Positions 19,288-28,023 are shown, counted from the first letter of the stretch. The stretch: DNA of 64,000 bases from Filimonas effusa (GCF_004118675.1 NZ_SDHZ01000001.1:2046001-2110000), one strand, 5' to 3'. Program-made: numbers and translations. Notes: a model not told the origin generated them from the letters alone.

Positions 19288-19773
19288 ATGAAGCAATTGT
19301 TCCTGTTATTCCTGGCCGGTTTTGTACTGGCAGGTATGGTTGGCTGTAAGTCAAACGGACCTGAAAACACCATTAAAAAGTTTTTCCACGCACTTGAAAA
19401 CAAAGATTTCGCTGAAGCGAAAAAGTATGCCACCAAGGATAGCGAAACGCTGTTGAATATGCTGGCTTCTTTCCCGCAGCCTGCCGATTCTGCCAAGGCT
19501 AAAAAGGAGAAAAACGAAGAAATTAACGTTGCCAACGTAAAGATCAACGGCGACAATGCTACTGCTGAAGTAATCTCTAAAGACAAAAAAGCACCCGTTA
19601 CCATTAGCCTCAAGAAAGAAGAAGGCCAGTGGAAAGTTGCTTTCGATAAAAGCTCCGTTATGAAAATGGCAATGGATGCCATGCCTCAAAACGGTGCTAT
19701 GCCCCATGCAGCGCCTGAAGTTGGTATAGATTCAGCTGTTACGCTGCCAGCCCCTGTTGATTCCACTAAGTAA
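19288..19773 (+). CDS. NTF2-like (DUF4878-type) lipoprotein
   Basis: 161 aa with a lipoprotein signal ending near GMVGC (Cys20). The mature region has the compact NTF2-like pattern of DUF4878-type proteins: PENTIKKFFHALENKDFAEAK, then beta strands including INGDNATAEV and GQWKVAFDK. A Pro/Ala/Met-rich tail of about 30 residues follows. Members bind unknown ligands in the envelope. The next gene encodes another short lipoprotein of similar layout, so the two may be a duplicated pair (inference). Confidence 0.8.
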   Translation: MKQLFLLFLAGFVLAGMVGCKSNGPENTIKKFFHALENKDFAEAKKYATKDSETLLNMLASFPQPADSAKAKKEKNEEINVANVKINGDNATAEVISKDKKAPVTISLKKEEGQWKVAFDKSSVMKMAMDAMPQNGAMPHAAPEVGIDSAVTLPAPVDSTK

Positions 19774-19786
19774 TTACAACGGATTT

Positions 19787-20194
19787 ATGCGTTTATTTCT
19801 AACCCTGATAGCGGTTGTGGTAACAGGTATTTCCTGCGGCTCCGGTAACGAGACGCAGGAACCTGCTACCAGCGCACTTGATGCCGGCCGCTCTTTTATC
19901 GACGACTGCCTCAAAGGCCGTTTCAAACAGGCAGCCTTTTATATGATAAAGGATGACGAGAATGTCGCCGGCCTGGCTAAACTCGAAGAAAGCTTCAACA
20001 GCAAAGGCAGCTCCGACAAAAGTCAGTACAAGCAGGCATCCATTATGATAGAGAACGTTGAAACTGTAAACGATAGCACAACAATCCTCAGTTACAGGAA
20101 CTCGTTCGACCGCATAGCAAGAAAACTGAAAGTAATAAAGCGGCAGGAAACATGGTTAGTGGATTTCAAGTACACTTTTAGTGGAAATATGTAA
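19787..20194 (+). CDS. short NTF2-like lipoprotein
   Basis: 135 aa from ATG 19787. A longer frame begins at 19757 inside the previous gene, but only the later ATG gives a clean lipoprotein signal (MRLFL core to GISC, Cys17). The mature part, ALDAGRSFIDDCLKGRFKQAAFYM, then strands and QETWLVDFKYTF at the end, follows the same helix-then-sheet plan as its neighbour. The gap to the previous stop is 13 nt, suggesting one transcript. Confidence 0.75.
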   Translation: MRLFLTLIAVVVTGISCGSGNETQEPATSALDAGRSFIDDCLKGRFKQAAFYMIKDDENVAGLAKLEESFNSKGSSDKSQYKQASIMIENVETVNDSTTILSYRNSFDRIARKLKVIKRQETWLVDFKYTFSGNM

Positions 20195-20230
20195 TATTGT
20201 ATCAATACGCCCAGGATTTGAACTTTATTT

Positions 20231-20257
20231 TTGGTAATGGATAACCCATTACCTTTG
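20231..20257 (+). promoter_or_regulatory. ppa promoter
   Basis: TTG at 20231-20233, a 16-nt spacer and TACCTTTG at 20250-20257. The spacing is at the short edge for Bacteroidota. The leader to ATG 20286 would be about 20 nt. Confidence 0.55.
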
Positions 20258-20285
20258 CAACCTCTATAAAAATTTATCTTATCTT

Positions 20286-20837
20286 ATGATGAATGTTCTG
20301 CATCCCTGGCATGGCGTTCCCTACGGCGACAACGCTCCTGAATATGTAAATGCGGTAATCGAAATATCGCAGGGCTCAAGAGCCAAGTACGAAATAGATA
20401 AAGCCAGTGGATTACTGAAGTTGGATCGTGTGATCTATTCTTCATTCCATTATCCTGTAAACTACGGTTTCATCCCCCAAAGCCTCGGCGACGATAAAGA
20501 CCCGCTCGACATCCTCGTGATCACTTCTTTACCCGTACAGCCCCTGACGCTTATTGAGGCCAAAGTACTTGGTGTAATGCAAATGATCGACGGCGGCGAC
20601 GGCGATGATAAGATCATTGCAGTAGCGGCAAAAGACCCAAGCGTAAACCATTATAACGATATTGATGAACTGCCTCCTCACTTCTTCAGTGAGTTACGCC
20701 ATTTCTTCGAAGAGTACAAAACCTTGGAAAACAAGAGTGTACGTGTAGAAGATTTTGGCAATCAGGCAAAAGCCTTCCAAATCGTGGAACAGGCCATCTC
20801 CTTATACAGGGATACCTACGTTTCAAAAAAAGGGTAA
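20286..20837 (+). CDS. ppa: inorganic pyrophosphatase (family I)
   Basis: A 183-aa cytosolic Mg2+-dependent enzyme that hydrolyses pyrophosphate to drive biosynthetic reactions. Family I signatures are present: [36 protein letters not shown] and the [12 protein letters not shown] segment with the catalytic aspartates. Two adjacent ATGs occur (20286 and 20289); either may be used. Confidence 0.96.
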   Translation: MMNVLHPWHGVPYGDNAPEYVNAVIEISQGSRAKYEIDKASGLLKLDRVIYSSFHYPVNYGFIPQSLGDDKDPLDILVITSLPVQPLTLIEAKVLGVMQMIDGGDGDDKIIAVAAKDPSVNHYNDIDELPPHFFSELRHFFEEYKTLENKSVRVEDFGNQAKAFQIVEQAISLYRDTYVSKKG

Positions 20838-20912
20838 GTTTTGCCCAACGGATACCGGATATGTCAGTCATAATCTTCAGCAGCGATTGACGCGTATAGA
20901 AAATTAACCATT

Positions 20913-21752
20913 ATGACTCTACTGGTATTTCTACTGTGCATACTGGCAGCCTCGTATATCGCCGGCCTGCTCGGTTCTGTAACCGGACTGGGCGGCGGTG
21001 TGGTGATCATACCTTTCTTTACACTGGTACTCGACATCGACCTGCGCTATGCAATAGGTACTTCTCTTATAACGGCAATAGCTACCTCGTCGGGGTCGGC
21101 TATTGCCTACGTTAAAGAAGGCATTACCAATATCAGGCTCGGCATGTTCCTCGAAATAGCAACCACTGCCGGCGCCATCTGTGGCGCCGCACTTGCAATG
21201 TACACTCCTACCCATCTCATTTCTATCATTTACGGCATAGTGCTTATTGTTTCCGTATCACTTTCAGTACGCCGTCATGCCGGCCAGTCCGGTGATATTA
21301 TTACCAACAAATGGGCAGAACGGTTTAAACTCAACAGCACCTATCCCGATGCATCGGGCAAACTGATCCCCTATGCAGTACACAAGGTACCGGGAGGCTT
21401 TATCGTCATGTGGCTGGCTGGCATCCTCTCAGGCTTACTGGGTATAGGATCCGGAGCTTTGAAGGTGGTAGCTATGGATACAATGATGAAGCTGCCTTTT
21501 AAAGTATCTACCACCACTAGTAATTTTATGATCGGCGTCACCGCCGCCGCCAGCGCTGGTGTTTACTTCTACCGCGGCTATATCAACCCCACGCTGTCGA
21601 TGCCGGTGGTGCTGGGCGTATTGGCAGGCGCTTATACAGGCTCTAACGTACTGGCCAAAGTATCTCCTCAAAAATTAAAGATCATTTTTGCAGTGGTAGT
21701 AGGGCTACTGGCGCTCCAAATGATTTATAAAGGCTTTACGCATAGCATATAA
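20913..21752 (+). CDS. TSUP (TauE/SafE) family membrane transporter
   Basis: A 279-aa polytopic membrane protein with about eight helices in two related halves. Each half carries a glycine-rich signature: GLLGSVTGLGGGVVIIP near residue 18 and GILSGLLGIGSGALKV near residue 170. This is the hallmark of the TSUP/TauE-SafE family, which moves sulfite, sulfonates or other small organosulfur anions. The substrate here is unknown. The DUF1634 gene starts 4 nt after the stop. Confidence 0.9.
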   Translation: MTLLVFLLCILAASYIAGLLGSVTGLGGGVVIIPFFTLVLDIDLRYAIGTSLITAIATSSGSAIAYVKEGITNIRLGMFLEIATTAGAICGAALAMYTPTHLISIIYGIVLIVSVSLSVRRHAGQSGDIITNKWAERFKLNSTYPDASGKLIPYAVHKVPGGFIVMWLAGILSGLLGIGSGALKVVAMDTMMKLPFKVSTTTSNFMIGVTAAASAGVYFYRGYINPTLSMPVVLGVLAGAYTGSNVLAKVSPQKLKIIFAVVVGLLALQMIYKGFTHSI

Positions 21753-21756
21753 CTGT

Positions 21757-22149
21757 ATGAACAAACCACCTGAAATAAAAAACCGCGACCTGCAGCTTAC
21801 GCTGGGCAACTTGCTGCGTATTGGCGTTATTTTATCGGCATTACTGGTATTGGCCGGTGGCATCATTTATATCTTCCAGCAGGGCAACGGCCCACGCCCC
21901 CAGTACGTGTCGTTCACAGGCGAAAACAGTGAACTGCTGCAGCTTTCGGATATTCTTAAAGGTATGACACGCCTGCAAGGCGCTTCTATCATTCAGTTTG
22001 GCCTGATAGTGCTCATAGCCACACCCATCGCACGTATCGTGATCTCAGCTATCGGATTTGCACTGGAAAAAGATTACATGTACCTGGTAATTGCAGCCAT
22101 TGTGCTCCTGATCATCCTGGTAAGCCTTTTTAGCGGGGTGGCAGGCTAG
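21757..22149 (+). CDS. DUF1634 membrane protein, TSUP partner
   Basis: 130 aa with three predicted membrane helices (about 20-41, 80-99 and 105-127). The first helix is followed by a short loop and LQLSDILKGM. This matches DUF1634, a family regularly found directly after TauE/SafE-type transporters; a 4-nt gap is seen here too. It is probably an accessory subunit of the transporter (inference from context). Confidence 0.85.
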   Translation: MNKPPEIKNRDLQLTLGNLLRIGVILSALLVLAGGIIYIFQQGNGPRPQYVSFTGENSELLQLSDILKGMTRLQGASIIQFGLIVLIATPIARIVISAIGFALEKDYMYLVIAAIVLLIILVSLFSGVAG

Positions 22150-22204
22150 TGTTTTGTTCAACAGATCATTTTTTTACTTATTTTCGCACAAACTTAATAA
22201 GACA

Positions 22205-22366
22205 ATGGTAGCTCAAAAATCAACTGGCAAGTACTGGTTCTGGTGTTTCTTTTGGTTAGCAATCCTGGTAGTTTTGATGATTGTTTACCGTGAATTTTTC
22301 TGGTTGGCATTACCGGGTACTATTACCTACTTCTGCAAAGCAATGAACCTGCTGGAAAATAACTAG
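22205..22366 (+). CDS. 53-aa membrane protein
   Basis: From ATG 22205: a short basic start (MVAQKSTGKYW), then one or two hydrophobic segments rich in Trp and Phe (WFWCFFWLAILVVLMIV and FFWLALPGTITYF). A longer frame from 22154 is less likely, because a TATTTTCG element (near match to the -7 box) lies between the two starts. A strong terminator follows 15 nt downstream. I do not recognise the family; it may be an accessory of the TSUP/DUF1634 system or independent. Confidence 0.6.
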   Translation: MVAQKSTGKYWFWCFFWLAILVVLMIVYREFFWLALPGTITYFCKAMNLLENN

Positions 22367-22380
22367 CAGCTTACAACATA

Positions 22381-22426
22381 TTAAAAAAGAAAGGCGCTTC
22401 AACTGTGAAGCGCCTTTCTTTTTTAA
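22381..22426. terminator. bidirectional terminator between convergent genes
   Basis: A perfect 21-bp inverted repeat (22381-22401 with 22406-22426), 4-nt loop, core GAAAGGCGCTTCA. A and T runs on both sides allow use on either strand. It ends the 22205-22366 gene and the minus-strand NlpC/P60 gene. Confidence 0.9.
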
Positions 22427-22451
22427 TGTCCGGCATACGTTCACTGTCCTG

Positions 22452-23219
22452 TTATAATGTGTCAGTAACTCTTTTTATGATCCGCAGCCTATGCGTTCTC
22501 TCACCCGTATCCCCGTTCACGATTCCCTCATTGTCGATCTTATCAATACGCACTCTTCCCGACGCATGAATAATTTCATCACTGCTTAGTAAAATACCTA
22601 CATGCGTGATCTTACCTTCCTCATTATCAAAAAAAGCCAGGTCACCGCAGCGGGCCTCCTGCAAAAAGCCTGTCACCTCCCCCTGCGTGGCCTGCTGTGA
22701 GGCATCTCTGAGCAAATGAATTCCGGCCATTTTATATACCTGCTGCGTAAAACCGCTGCAATCAATTCCAAAAGAACTTCTGCCACCCCATAAATAAGGC
22801 GCATTAAGAAAATTACGTGCAGTGGCAGTCAACGCTGCTGCATCAAATGAAAAAGGAGCAACACAACCATTACTCCCCATATACTTGAAATTATATTTAC
22901 CCAGTTGCGTTGCTTCGTCATAAACAGGACTGGCAATCGATAAACGCACAACCGTCCCGTTCATTTCCATTACATCCGTGACCGATGTGGTATAACGCAA
23001 AGGTTGTAATGCAGCTGTAGCAGCCTCTACCGGCGTCAGCTGGCTGGCTTGGACCCATCCTTCATAGCCATCATACAGGCCACGGATCCGGGTAAAATCT
23101 TTTGTACTTTCTATCACTTCCGCAAATTCTCCCAGTAAAAGCTGGCTTACCATTTCCGATCGGTGCGAAGCAGTGGCTCTTACAGGGGCAGCGGCTACGA
23201 TACAGACAACATGGGTCAT
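22452..23219 (-). CDS. SH3b-NlpC/P60 cell-wall endopeptidase
   Basis: 255 aa from ATG 23219; the longer frame from 23279 adds only an unconserved stretch. The N-terminal half holds one or two bacterial SH3-like domains (GEFAEVIESTKDFTRIRGLYDGYEGWVQ). The C-terminal half is the NlpC/P60 peptidase domain: catalytic Cys in GIDCSGFTQ, His in ITHVGIL, and a third polar site near IHASG. The family cleaves gamma-D-Glu-diaminopimelate bonds in peptidoglycan stems. No signal peptide is evident, unlike many homologs, so it may act on imported muropeptides in the cytoplasm (inference). Confidence 0.88.
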   Translation of the reverse strand: MTHVVCIVAAAPVRATASHRSEMVSQLLLGEFAEVIESTKDFTRIRGLYDGYEGWVQASQLTPVEAATAALQPLRYTTSVTDVMEMNGTVVRLSIASPVYDEATQLGKYNFKYMGSNGCVAPFSFDAAALTATARNFLNAPYLWGGRSSFGIDCSGFTQQVYKMAGIHLLRDASQQATQGEVTGFLQEARCGDLAFFDNEEGKITHVGILLSSDEIIHASGRVRIDKIDNEGIVNGDTGERTHRLRIIKRVTDTL

Positions 23220-23450
23220 ATACTTGTTGATTTTGGGGGGCAAAAACATTAACTGCACTAAAAATAGTCCAATAAACAATTAATTCAAAAACAACGGCTG
23301 GCAACTGCTATGCTTTACGCTTCAACTCCCCTGAAATATATGGTCCGGAAAAACAGCACGCCTTATGGAAAAACGTCCAAAATGCATCTTAGGGATATAC
23401 CGCCATGAGCAAACAGGTGGTTATCGAAATAATGTACTTACTTTGAAGCC

Positions 23451-24020
23451 GTGAATAAAGCAAGCCTTGCCCATATAAGTGACCAGGAATTACTTGACAG
23501 GTTCTATCAGTCAGGCGAAAACGAATGGCTTGGCTATCTACTGCAACGTTATACCATGTTATTGCTTGGGGTATGTATGAAATACCTGAAGAACGAGGAA
23601 GAAGCTAAAGATAGCGTACAGCAGGTGTTCCTCAAGGTGATCACGGAAATAAGAAAATATAAGGTCGAATATTTCAAAAGCTGGCTGTACATGGTAGCAC
23701 GCAATCATTGCCTCATGCGCCTGCGCGATAAACACGGTAAAATCCCGCAGGAGCTCGATGAATCGATGATTGTTTCAGATACCTCTTCAGACAAAAGCAG
23801 CTTACAGGAAAAAGAACAGATCCTCGACCTTGTAAATACAGCATTACCCTTACTCAATAAAGAACAAAAAACCTGCGTAACTTTATTCTACCTGGAGAAA
23901 AAGTCGTACCAGGAGATCTGCGATATTACCGGTTATACCGCACTACAGGTGAAAAGCCATATACAGAACGGGAAACGGAATATTAAACTATTGGTAGAAA
24001 AGAAAATGAAAGAGAAATAA
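23451..24020 (+). CDS. ECF-type RNA polymerase sigma factor
   Basis: 189 aa from GTG 23451. Region 2 spans residues about 24-90 (YLLQRYTMLLLGVCMKYLKNEEEAKDSVQQVF, then YFKSWLYMVARNHCLMRLR). A linker with SDTSSDKSS follows. Region 4 is near 125-180 (ALPLLNKEQKTCVTLFYLEKKSYQEICDITGY, then VKSHIQNGKRNIK). The TAATG overlap with the next gene (TAA 24018-24020, ATG 24020) couples it to a membrane protein that may control it. Target promoters are not evident. Confidence 0.93.
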   Translation: MNKASLAHISDQELLDRFYQSGENEWLGYLLQRYTMLLLGVCMKYLKNEEEAKDSVQQVFLKVITEIRKYKVEYFKSWLYMVARNHCLMRLRDKHGKIPQELDESMIVSDTSSDKSSLQEKEQILDLVNTALPLLNKEQKTCVTLFYLEKKSYQEICDITGYTALQVKSHIQNGKRNIKLLVEKKMKEK

Positions 24021-24349
24021 TGGCTGACATCAAAGACATATTGAATGATGATCACGAAGAGTTGAATGAAGATGATCTGATGCAGTTCCTGCAAACGCCA
24101 CAGGATATGGACTTTGCATTTTCTAACGACGCGCAGGAAGGACTGCAGTCGTTCAAAAGCAACGACAAAATGCAGCAATATGTGCTGCAGCTGAACCAGC
24201 AGTTACAGCAGCAGTTGCATCAACGGAAACAACATAAGGAAAAAAGAAAGATCCGGAATATCTCAGGGCCATTAATGGCAATGGTGGTTATACTCATCCT
24301 TTGCACCCTCGCCTATGTCATCATACACCTTTATTTCCGCAATAAATAG
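24020..24349 (+). CDS. single-pass membrane protein, possible anti-sigma partner
   Basis: A 109-aa acidic protein with one C-terminal membrane helix (about residues 86-106) after a Gln/Lys-rich stretch (QQLQQQLHQRKQHKEKRK). It starts on the last base of the sigma-factor gene. No zinc-binding anti-sigma motif (HxxxCxxC) is visible, and the periplasmic tail is only a few residues. Position suggests an anti-sigma or sigma-modulating role, but the sequence alone does not show it. Confidence 0.7.
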   Translation: MADIKDILNDDHEELNEDDLMQFLQTPQDMDFAFSNDAQEGLQSFKSNDKMQQYVLQLNQQLQQQLHQRKQHKEKRKIRNISGPLMAMVVILILCTLAYVIIHLYFRNK

Positions 24350-24351
24350 GC

Positions 24352-24825
24352 CTAATAAGCGGTTTTATCCTGCTTCTCAGCCCATTCCCTGAAAACCACC
24401 AGCGCCTCCTCTCTTCCCAGGTTACAAAGCTTAATAAGACGGCTGTCGAGCGGTAAGGCTAATTCAGTATAAATAAAAGAATCGTCAAAACCTGCAGTCG
24501 CAGCATCTTCACGTGTATTACCGAAATACACTTTCCTGGGACGGGCCCAGTAAATAGCGCCCATACACATGGGACAAGGCTCACATGAGGTATATATTTC
24601 ACAGCCATCCAGCTGAAAAGTGCCCAGCCGGCTACAGGCATCGCGGATAGCAACTACTTCAGCGTGAGCCGTAGGATCATTGGTCGAAGTTACCCTGTTC
24701 CATCCTCTTCCAACAATCTCCTCCCCTTTAACAATAACACAGCCAAAAGGACCACCGTGCTGCAGTTGCATACCGTGGCGGGAAAGATGGATTGCCTCCT
24801 GCATGAATTTTTGCTCCCGGGTCAT
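24352..24825 (-). CDS. guaD: guanine deaminase (CDA fold)
   Basis: A 157-aa zinc enzyme of the cytidine/deoxycytidylate deaminase superfamily. Zinc and catalytic residues: H54-A-E56 (PTAHAEV) and C84-x-x-C87 (SCEPCPMC). Flanking sequences GGPFGCVIV, SNDPTAHAEV-like TNDPTAHAEV, GAIYWARP and AGFDDSFIY closely match B. subtilis-type guanine deaminase rather than TadA, and the protein ends in an aromatic residue as that enzyme does. It would convert guanine to xanthine. It converges with the sigma-factor operon, its stop lying 2 nt beyond the partner's stop. Confidence 0.85.
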   Translation of the reverse strand: MTREQKFMQEAIHLSRHGMQLQHGGPFGCVIVKGEEIVGRGWNRVTSTNDPTAHAEVVAIRDACSRLGTFQLDGCEIYTSCEPCPMCMGAIYWARPRKVYFGNTREDAATAGFDDSFIYTELALPLDSRLIKLCNLGREEALVVFREWAEKQDKTAY

Positions 24826-24864
24826 AATACGTAAAGATAGATAGTAGAATAATAGATAAGGCCG

Positions 24865-24906
24865 AAAAAGGGGTGTACAAGCCGTTTAAGCTGTACACCC
24901 CTTTTT
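24865..24906 (-). terminator. Rho-independent terminator of metK
   Basis: A 15-bp stem (AAAAAGGGGTGTACA / TGTACACCCCTTTTT) with a 12-nt loop, 24 nt after the metK stop. The minus strand continues with a T run. Confidence 0.88.
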
Positions 24907-24930
24907 TATAGTCGGTTTAACTGAAATGAT

Positions 24931-26184
24931 CTATTTGATACCAAAAGCCTTTTTCACCTGCGGAACATAATCCAGTTTTTCCCAGGTAAAAAGTTCCACT
25001 CTTTTTTTGATGGTCTTGCCATCAGGAGTTTTGAATTCTTTGGTAACAGTCTGGCTCTTACGCCCCATATGACCATAAGCGGCAGTCTCGCTATAGATAG
25101 GGTTACGCAACTTCAAACGCTCTTCAATAAAGTAAGGACGCATATCAAAAATGCCTTCTACGATCTTGGCGATCTGGCCATCTGTCTTGTTTACCTTCGC
25201 AGTACCATAGGTATTTACATAAATGCTGGTAGGTTTAGCCACACCAATAGCATACGAAACCTGTACCAGAACTTCATCGCAAACACCGGCTGCTACCAGG
25301 TTTTTAGCGATATGACGGGTAGCATAGGCAGCAGAACGGTCTACTTTGCTTGGATCTTTACCACTGAAAGCACCACCGCCATGAGCGCCTTTACCACCAT
25401 AAGTATCAACAATGATCTTACGGCCGGTTAAACCTGTATCACCGTGAGGACCACCAATTACAAATTTACCGGTAGGGTTGATATGATATTTGATCTTGCT
25501 GTTAAACAGGTGAGCGTATTTTTTATACTTAGCCTGAACGCGCGGGATCAGAATATTGATAATATCTTTTTTGATCTTCGCGAGCATCTTCTCTTCAGCA
25601 GCAAACTCGTCGTGCTGGGTAGATACAACGATAGCATCGATCCGGATCGGTTGGTTATTATCGTCATATTCCAGGGTCACCTGGCTTTTGGCATCGGGAC
25701 GCAGGTAGGTGATTTCGCTGTTTTCACGACGTAAAGCAGCCAGCTCTTCCAGGATCTTATGCGCCAGATCTAATGCCAGAGGCATATAATCATTGGTTTC
25801 GTTGGTTGCATAACCAAACATCATTCCCTGGTCGCCGGCGCCCTGCTCCTCTTTTTTCTTACGCACAACGCCCTGGTTAATATCTGCAGATTGTTCATGA
25901 ATAGCAGAGAGTACGCCACAGCTATTCGCTTCGAACATATATTCACTCTTGGTATAACCTATTTTACGGATAACGCCACGGGCAATTTCCTGTACGTCAA
26001 GATAGGCTTTGGACTTTACCTCTCCCGCCAATACCACCTGTCCGGTAGTTACAAGCGTTTCGCAGGCAACCTTGCTATCAGGATCAAAGGCCAGGAAATT
26101 ATCAATTAAAGCATCGGATATCTGATCGGCTATTTTATCTGGGTGCCCCTCAGATACACTTTCAGAGGTAAACAAATAAGGCAT
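24931..26184 (-). CDS. metK: S-adenosylmethionine synthetase
   Basis: A 417-aa enzyme forming S-adenosylmethionine from methionine and ATP. All family signatures are present: [25 protein letters not shown] (ATP loop), and [21 protein letters not shown] followed by [19 protein letters not shown]. The length is slightly above the 380-400 typical in proteobacteria, as in other Bacteroidota. It lies 52 nt downstream of the GT5-like gene on the same strand, with its own TATATTTG element in the gap. Confidence 0.97.
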   Translation of the reverse strand: MPYLFTSESVSEGHPDKIADQISDALIDNFLAFDPDSKVACETLVTTGQVVLAGEVKSKAYLDVQEIARGVIRKIGYTKSEYMFEANSCGVLSAIHEQSADINQGVVRKKKEEQGAGDQGMMFGYATNETNDYMPLALDLAHKILEELAALRRENSEITYLRPDAKSQVTLEYDDNNQPIRIDAIVVSTQHDEFAAEEKMLAKIKKDIINILIPRVQAKYKKYAHLFNSKIKYHINPTGKFVIGGPHGDTGLTGRKIIVDTYGGKGAHGGGAFSGKDPSKVDRSAAYATRHIAKNLVAAGVCDEVLVQVSYAIGVAKPTSIYVNTYGTAKVNKTDGQIAKIVEGIFDMRPYFIEERLKLRNPIYSETAAYGHMGRKSQTVTKEFKTPDGKTIKKRVELFTWEKLDYVPQVKKAFGIK

Positions 26185-26204
26185 TGTATAGAATTTAATG
26201 GTCG

Positions 26205-26212
26205 CAAATATA
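26205..26212 (-). promoter_or_regulatory. metK -7 element
   Basis: TATATTTG on the minus strand, 20 nt before the metK ATG; no TTG at the usual -33 spacing. This implies metK can be transcribed separately from the gene upstream of it. Confidence 0.45.
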
Positions 26213-26236
26213 AATGTAAAGCCAATACAGCGCTAA

Positions 26237-27055
26237 TTACTTGCCTGAGAGGTCGGTATAAAGGTCCAGGTATTCAGTTAGATCACTGTCCCAGCCTTTG
26301 AAAGGAATGACCTTTTTGCCCTTTACCTTGCTGAATTCGTCGACAAGCTTTTTGTCTACGGCGTCAGAACCAAAGCTGATAGCATCGGCATAAGCAGCCC
26401 CACCACGGAACATGGCTGTATTATCTGCCTCTTTAAAAGGCTCTACATCCTTATCCTTGATATTGGAATGGATAATAGCCTTTTCCGCAAAATCTTCACC
26501 TAATGACTCACCAAAAGTATTGGCTCCAATAGTGAACACAACTTTACTCTGCGAAAATACAGGCTCTTTTTTATAGGCAGTCTTGAGATACATCGGAATA
26601 AGACCCGTCATCCAGCCGCTGCAGTGGATAAGGTCCGGAGGCCAGCCGAATTTTTTAACGGTTTCCAGCGCTCCTTTGCAAAAGAATATGGCACGCAAAC
26701 CATTGTCATCAAACCATTCTTCCTGGTCGTCGTGTAATACCTGCTTGCGCTTAAAGAAGTCTTCATTGTCCAGGAAATACACCTGAAGCCTGGCATTAGG
26801 CAGGGAAGCTACTTTAATCTGAAGAGGATAGTCATCATTGTCTACAGAAACATTAATACCAGATAAACGAACTACTTCATGCAACCGGTGCCTTCTTTCG
26901 TTGATGGTGCCAAAACGTGGCATGATACATCTTACTTCTAATCCGCTGTCGTTGCTTTTTATAGCCAGTTTATTCACTATCTCCGCAAATTCTGTCAGCT
27001 CCAAGTACGGTGACATCTCGGTGGCTATGAATAAAATTCTTTTCTTTGTTGACAT
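26237..27055 (-). CDS. glycogen/starch synthase N-domain-like protein lacking the catalytic half
   Basis: A 272-aa protein aligning with the N-terminal Rossmann domain of GT5 glycogen/starch synthases: RILFIATEMSPYLELTEFAEIV, then RCIMPRFG, VYFLDNEDFF, DDNGLRAIFFCKGALE, and LIHCSGWMTGL. The C-terminal GT-B domain is absent. The ADP-glucose-binding KTGGL of true synthases is replaced by ELTEF (residues 19-23), and the HxHDW-type motif reads HCSGW. It therefore probably does not make glycogen. Similar short proteins beside panC occur in other Bacteroidota (recalled), suggesting a conserved non-classical role. It is divergent from panC and has its own strong promoter. Confidence 0.8.
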   Translation of the reverse strand: MSTKKRILFIATEMSPYLELTEFAEIVNKLAIKSNDSGLEVRCIMPRFGTINERRHRLHEVVRLSGINVSVDNDDYPLQIKVASLPNARLQVYFLDNEDFFKRKQVLHDDQEEWFDDNGLRAIFFCKGALETVKKFGWPPDLIHCSGWMTGLIPMYLKTAYKKEPVFSQSKVVFTIGANTFGESLGEDFAEKAIIHSNIKDKDVEPFKEADNTAMFRGGAAYADAISFGSDAVDKKLVDEFSKVKGKKVIPFKGWDSDLTEYLDLYTDLSGK

Positions 27056-27097
27056 TCTTAGAGAGAATTTAGGCTTAAAACCTTAAAAATTAGTGGG

Positions 27098-27127
27098 CAA
27101 AGGTACTAAAAACCGTTGGAAATTCAA
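27098..27127 (-). promoter_or_regulatory. promoter of the GT5-like gene
   Basis: On the minus strand, TTG (27125-27127), a 19-nt spacer and TACCTTTG (27098-27105) form a textbook Bacteroidota promoter. The leader to ATG 27055 would be about 35 nt. Confidence 0.75.
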
Positions 27128-27165
27128 CTATAGCGTCCGGAACGCCCTTTTTAACGACACGAATT

Positions 27166-28023
27166 ATGATTCTTTTTAAACAAGTAGCAGACTTACAGGC
27201 GGCACTTTCCACAGCCCGCCACGAGGGAAAAACCATTGGATTTGTACCTACCATGGGGGCCTTGCATGAGGGACATTTGTCCCTGCTGGAACTGGCACGC
27301 CATCAATACGATATTACAGTATGCAGCATCTTCGTAAACCCTACACAATTCAATGATCCTAAAGATTTTGAGAAATATCCGGTTACTACAGATGCCGATA
27401 TCAGACTGCTGGAACAAGCCGGTATAAATATGCTGTTCCTGCCCGGTGTCTCGGAGATCTATCCCTCCGGAACAACCCCGGGTCATCACTACGATTTGGG
27501 CGAACTCGAAGGCTTACTCGACGGCGCCTACCGCCCCGGACATTTTCAGGGAGTTTGCCAGGTAGTACATCGTTTACTGGATATTGTACAGCCCAACGCA
27601 CTGTTCCTGGGTCAGAAAGATTACCAGCAATGCCTGGTGCTGAAAAGAATGGTACAGCTCGAAAATATTCCCGTAGAAATAATAATGGCTCCCACACGCC
27701 GGGAAAAAGACGGACTGGCCTTAAGCAGCCGCAATATGCGCTTATCACCCGAAGCACGCGAAAAAGCCACTGCCTTGTATAAAGCACTGCAATATTTCGG
27801 AGAAAATATTACAGTTAAATCTATACAAGAGTTACGTCTTGAATCATCTGCTTTTCTGCTTAGAAATGACTTTGAAAAAGTGGACTATATCGAAGTCGCG
27901 GATGCTGGTTCTTTGTTGCCGGTAGAAGAAATTACACCTGGGCTTAAACTGGTTCTTTTAACAGCTGCCTTTATAGAGGGCGTACGTCTTATCGACAACC
28001 TCGAATGGACAGTAGCAGGTTGA
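27166..28023 (+). CDS. panC: pantothenate synthetase
   Basis: A 285-aa cytosolic ligase joining pantoate and beta-alanine with ATP. Signatures: FVPTMGALHEGHLSLL (HIGH-type nucleotide site), SIFVNPTQFNDPKDFEKYP, LDGAYRPGHFQGVCQVV, FLGQKDYQQ and GLALSSRNMRLS. The length is usual for the family. panD follows 62 nt downstream behind its own -7 element. panB is about 5 kb away, beyond the polyphosphate genes. Confidence 0.97.
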   Translation: MILFKQVADLQAALSTARHEGKTIGFVPTMGALHEGHLSLLELARHQYDITVCSIFVNPTQFNDPKDFEKYPVTTDADIRLLEQAGINMLFLPGVSEIYPSGTTPGHHYDLGELEGLLDGAYRPGHFQGVCQVVHRLLDIVQPNALFLGQKDYQQCLVLKRMVQLENIPVEIIMAPTRREKDGLALSSRNMRLSPEAREKATALYKALQYFGENITVKSIQELRLESSAFLLRNDFEKVDYIEVADAGSLLPVEEITPGLKLVLLTAAFIEGVRLIDNLEWTVAG

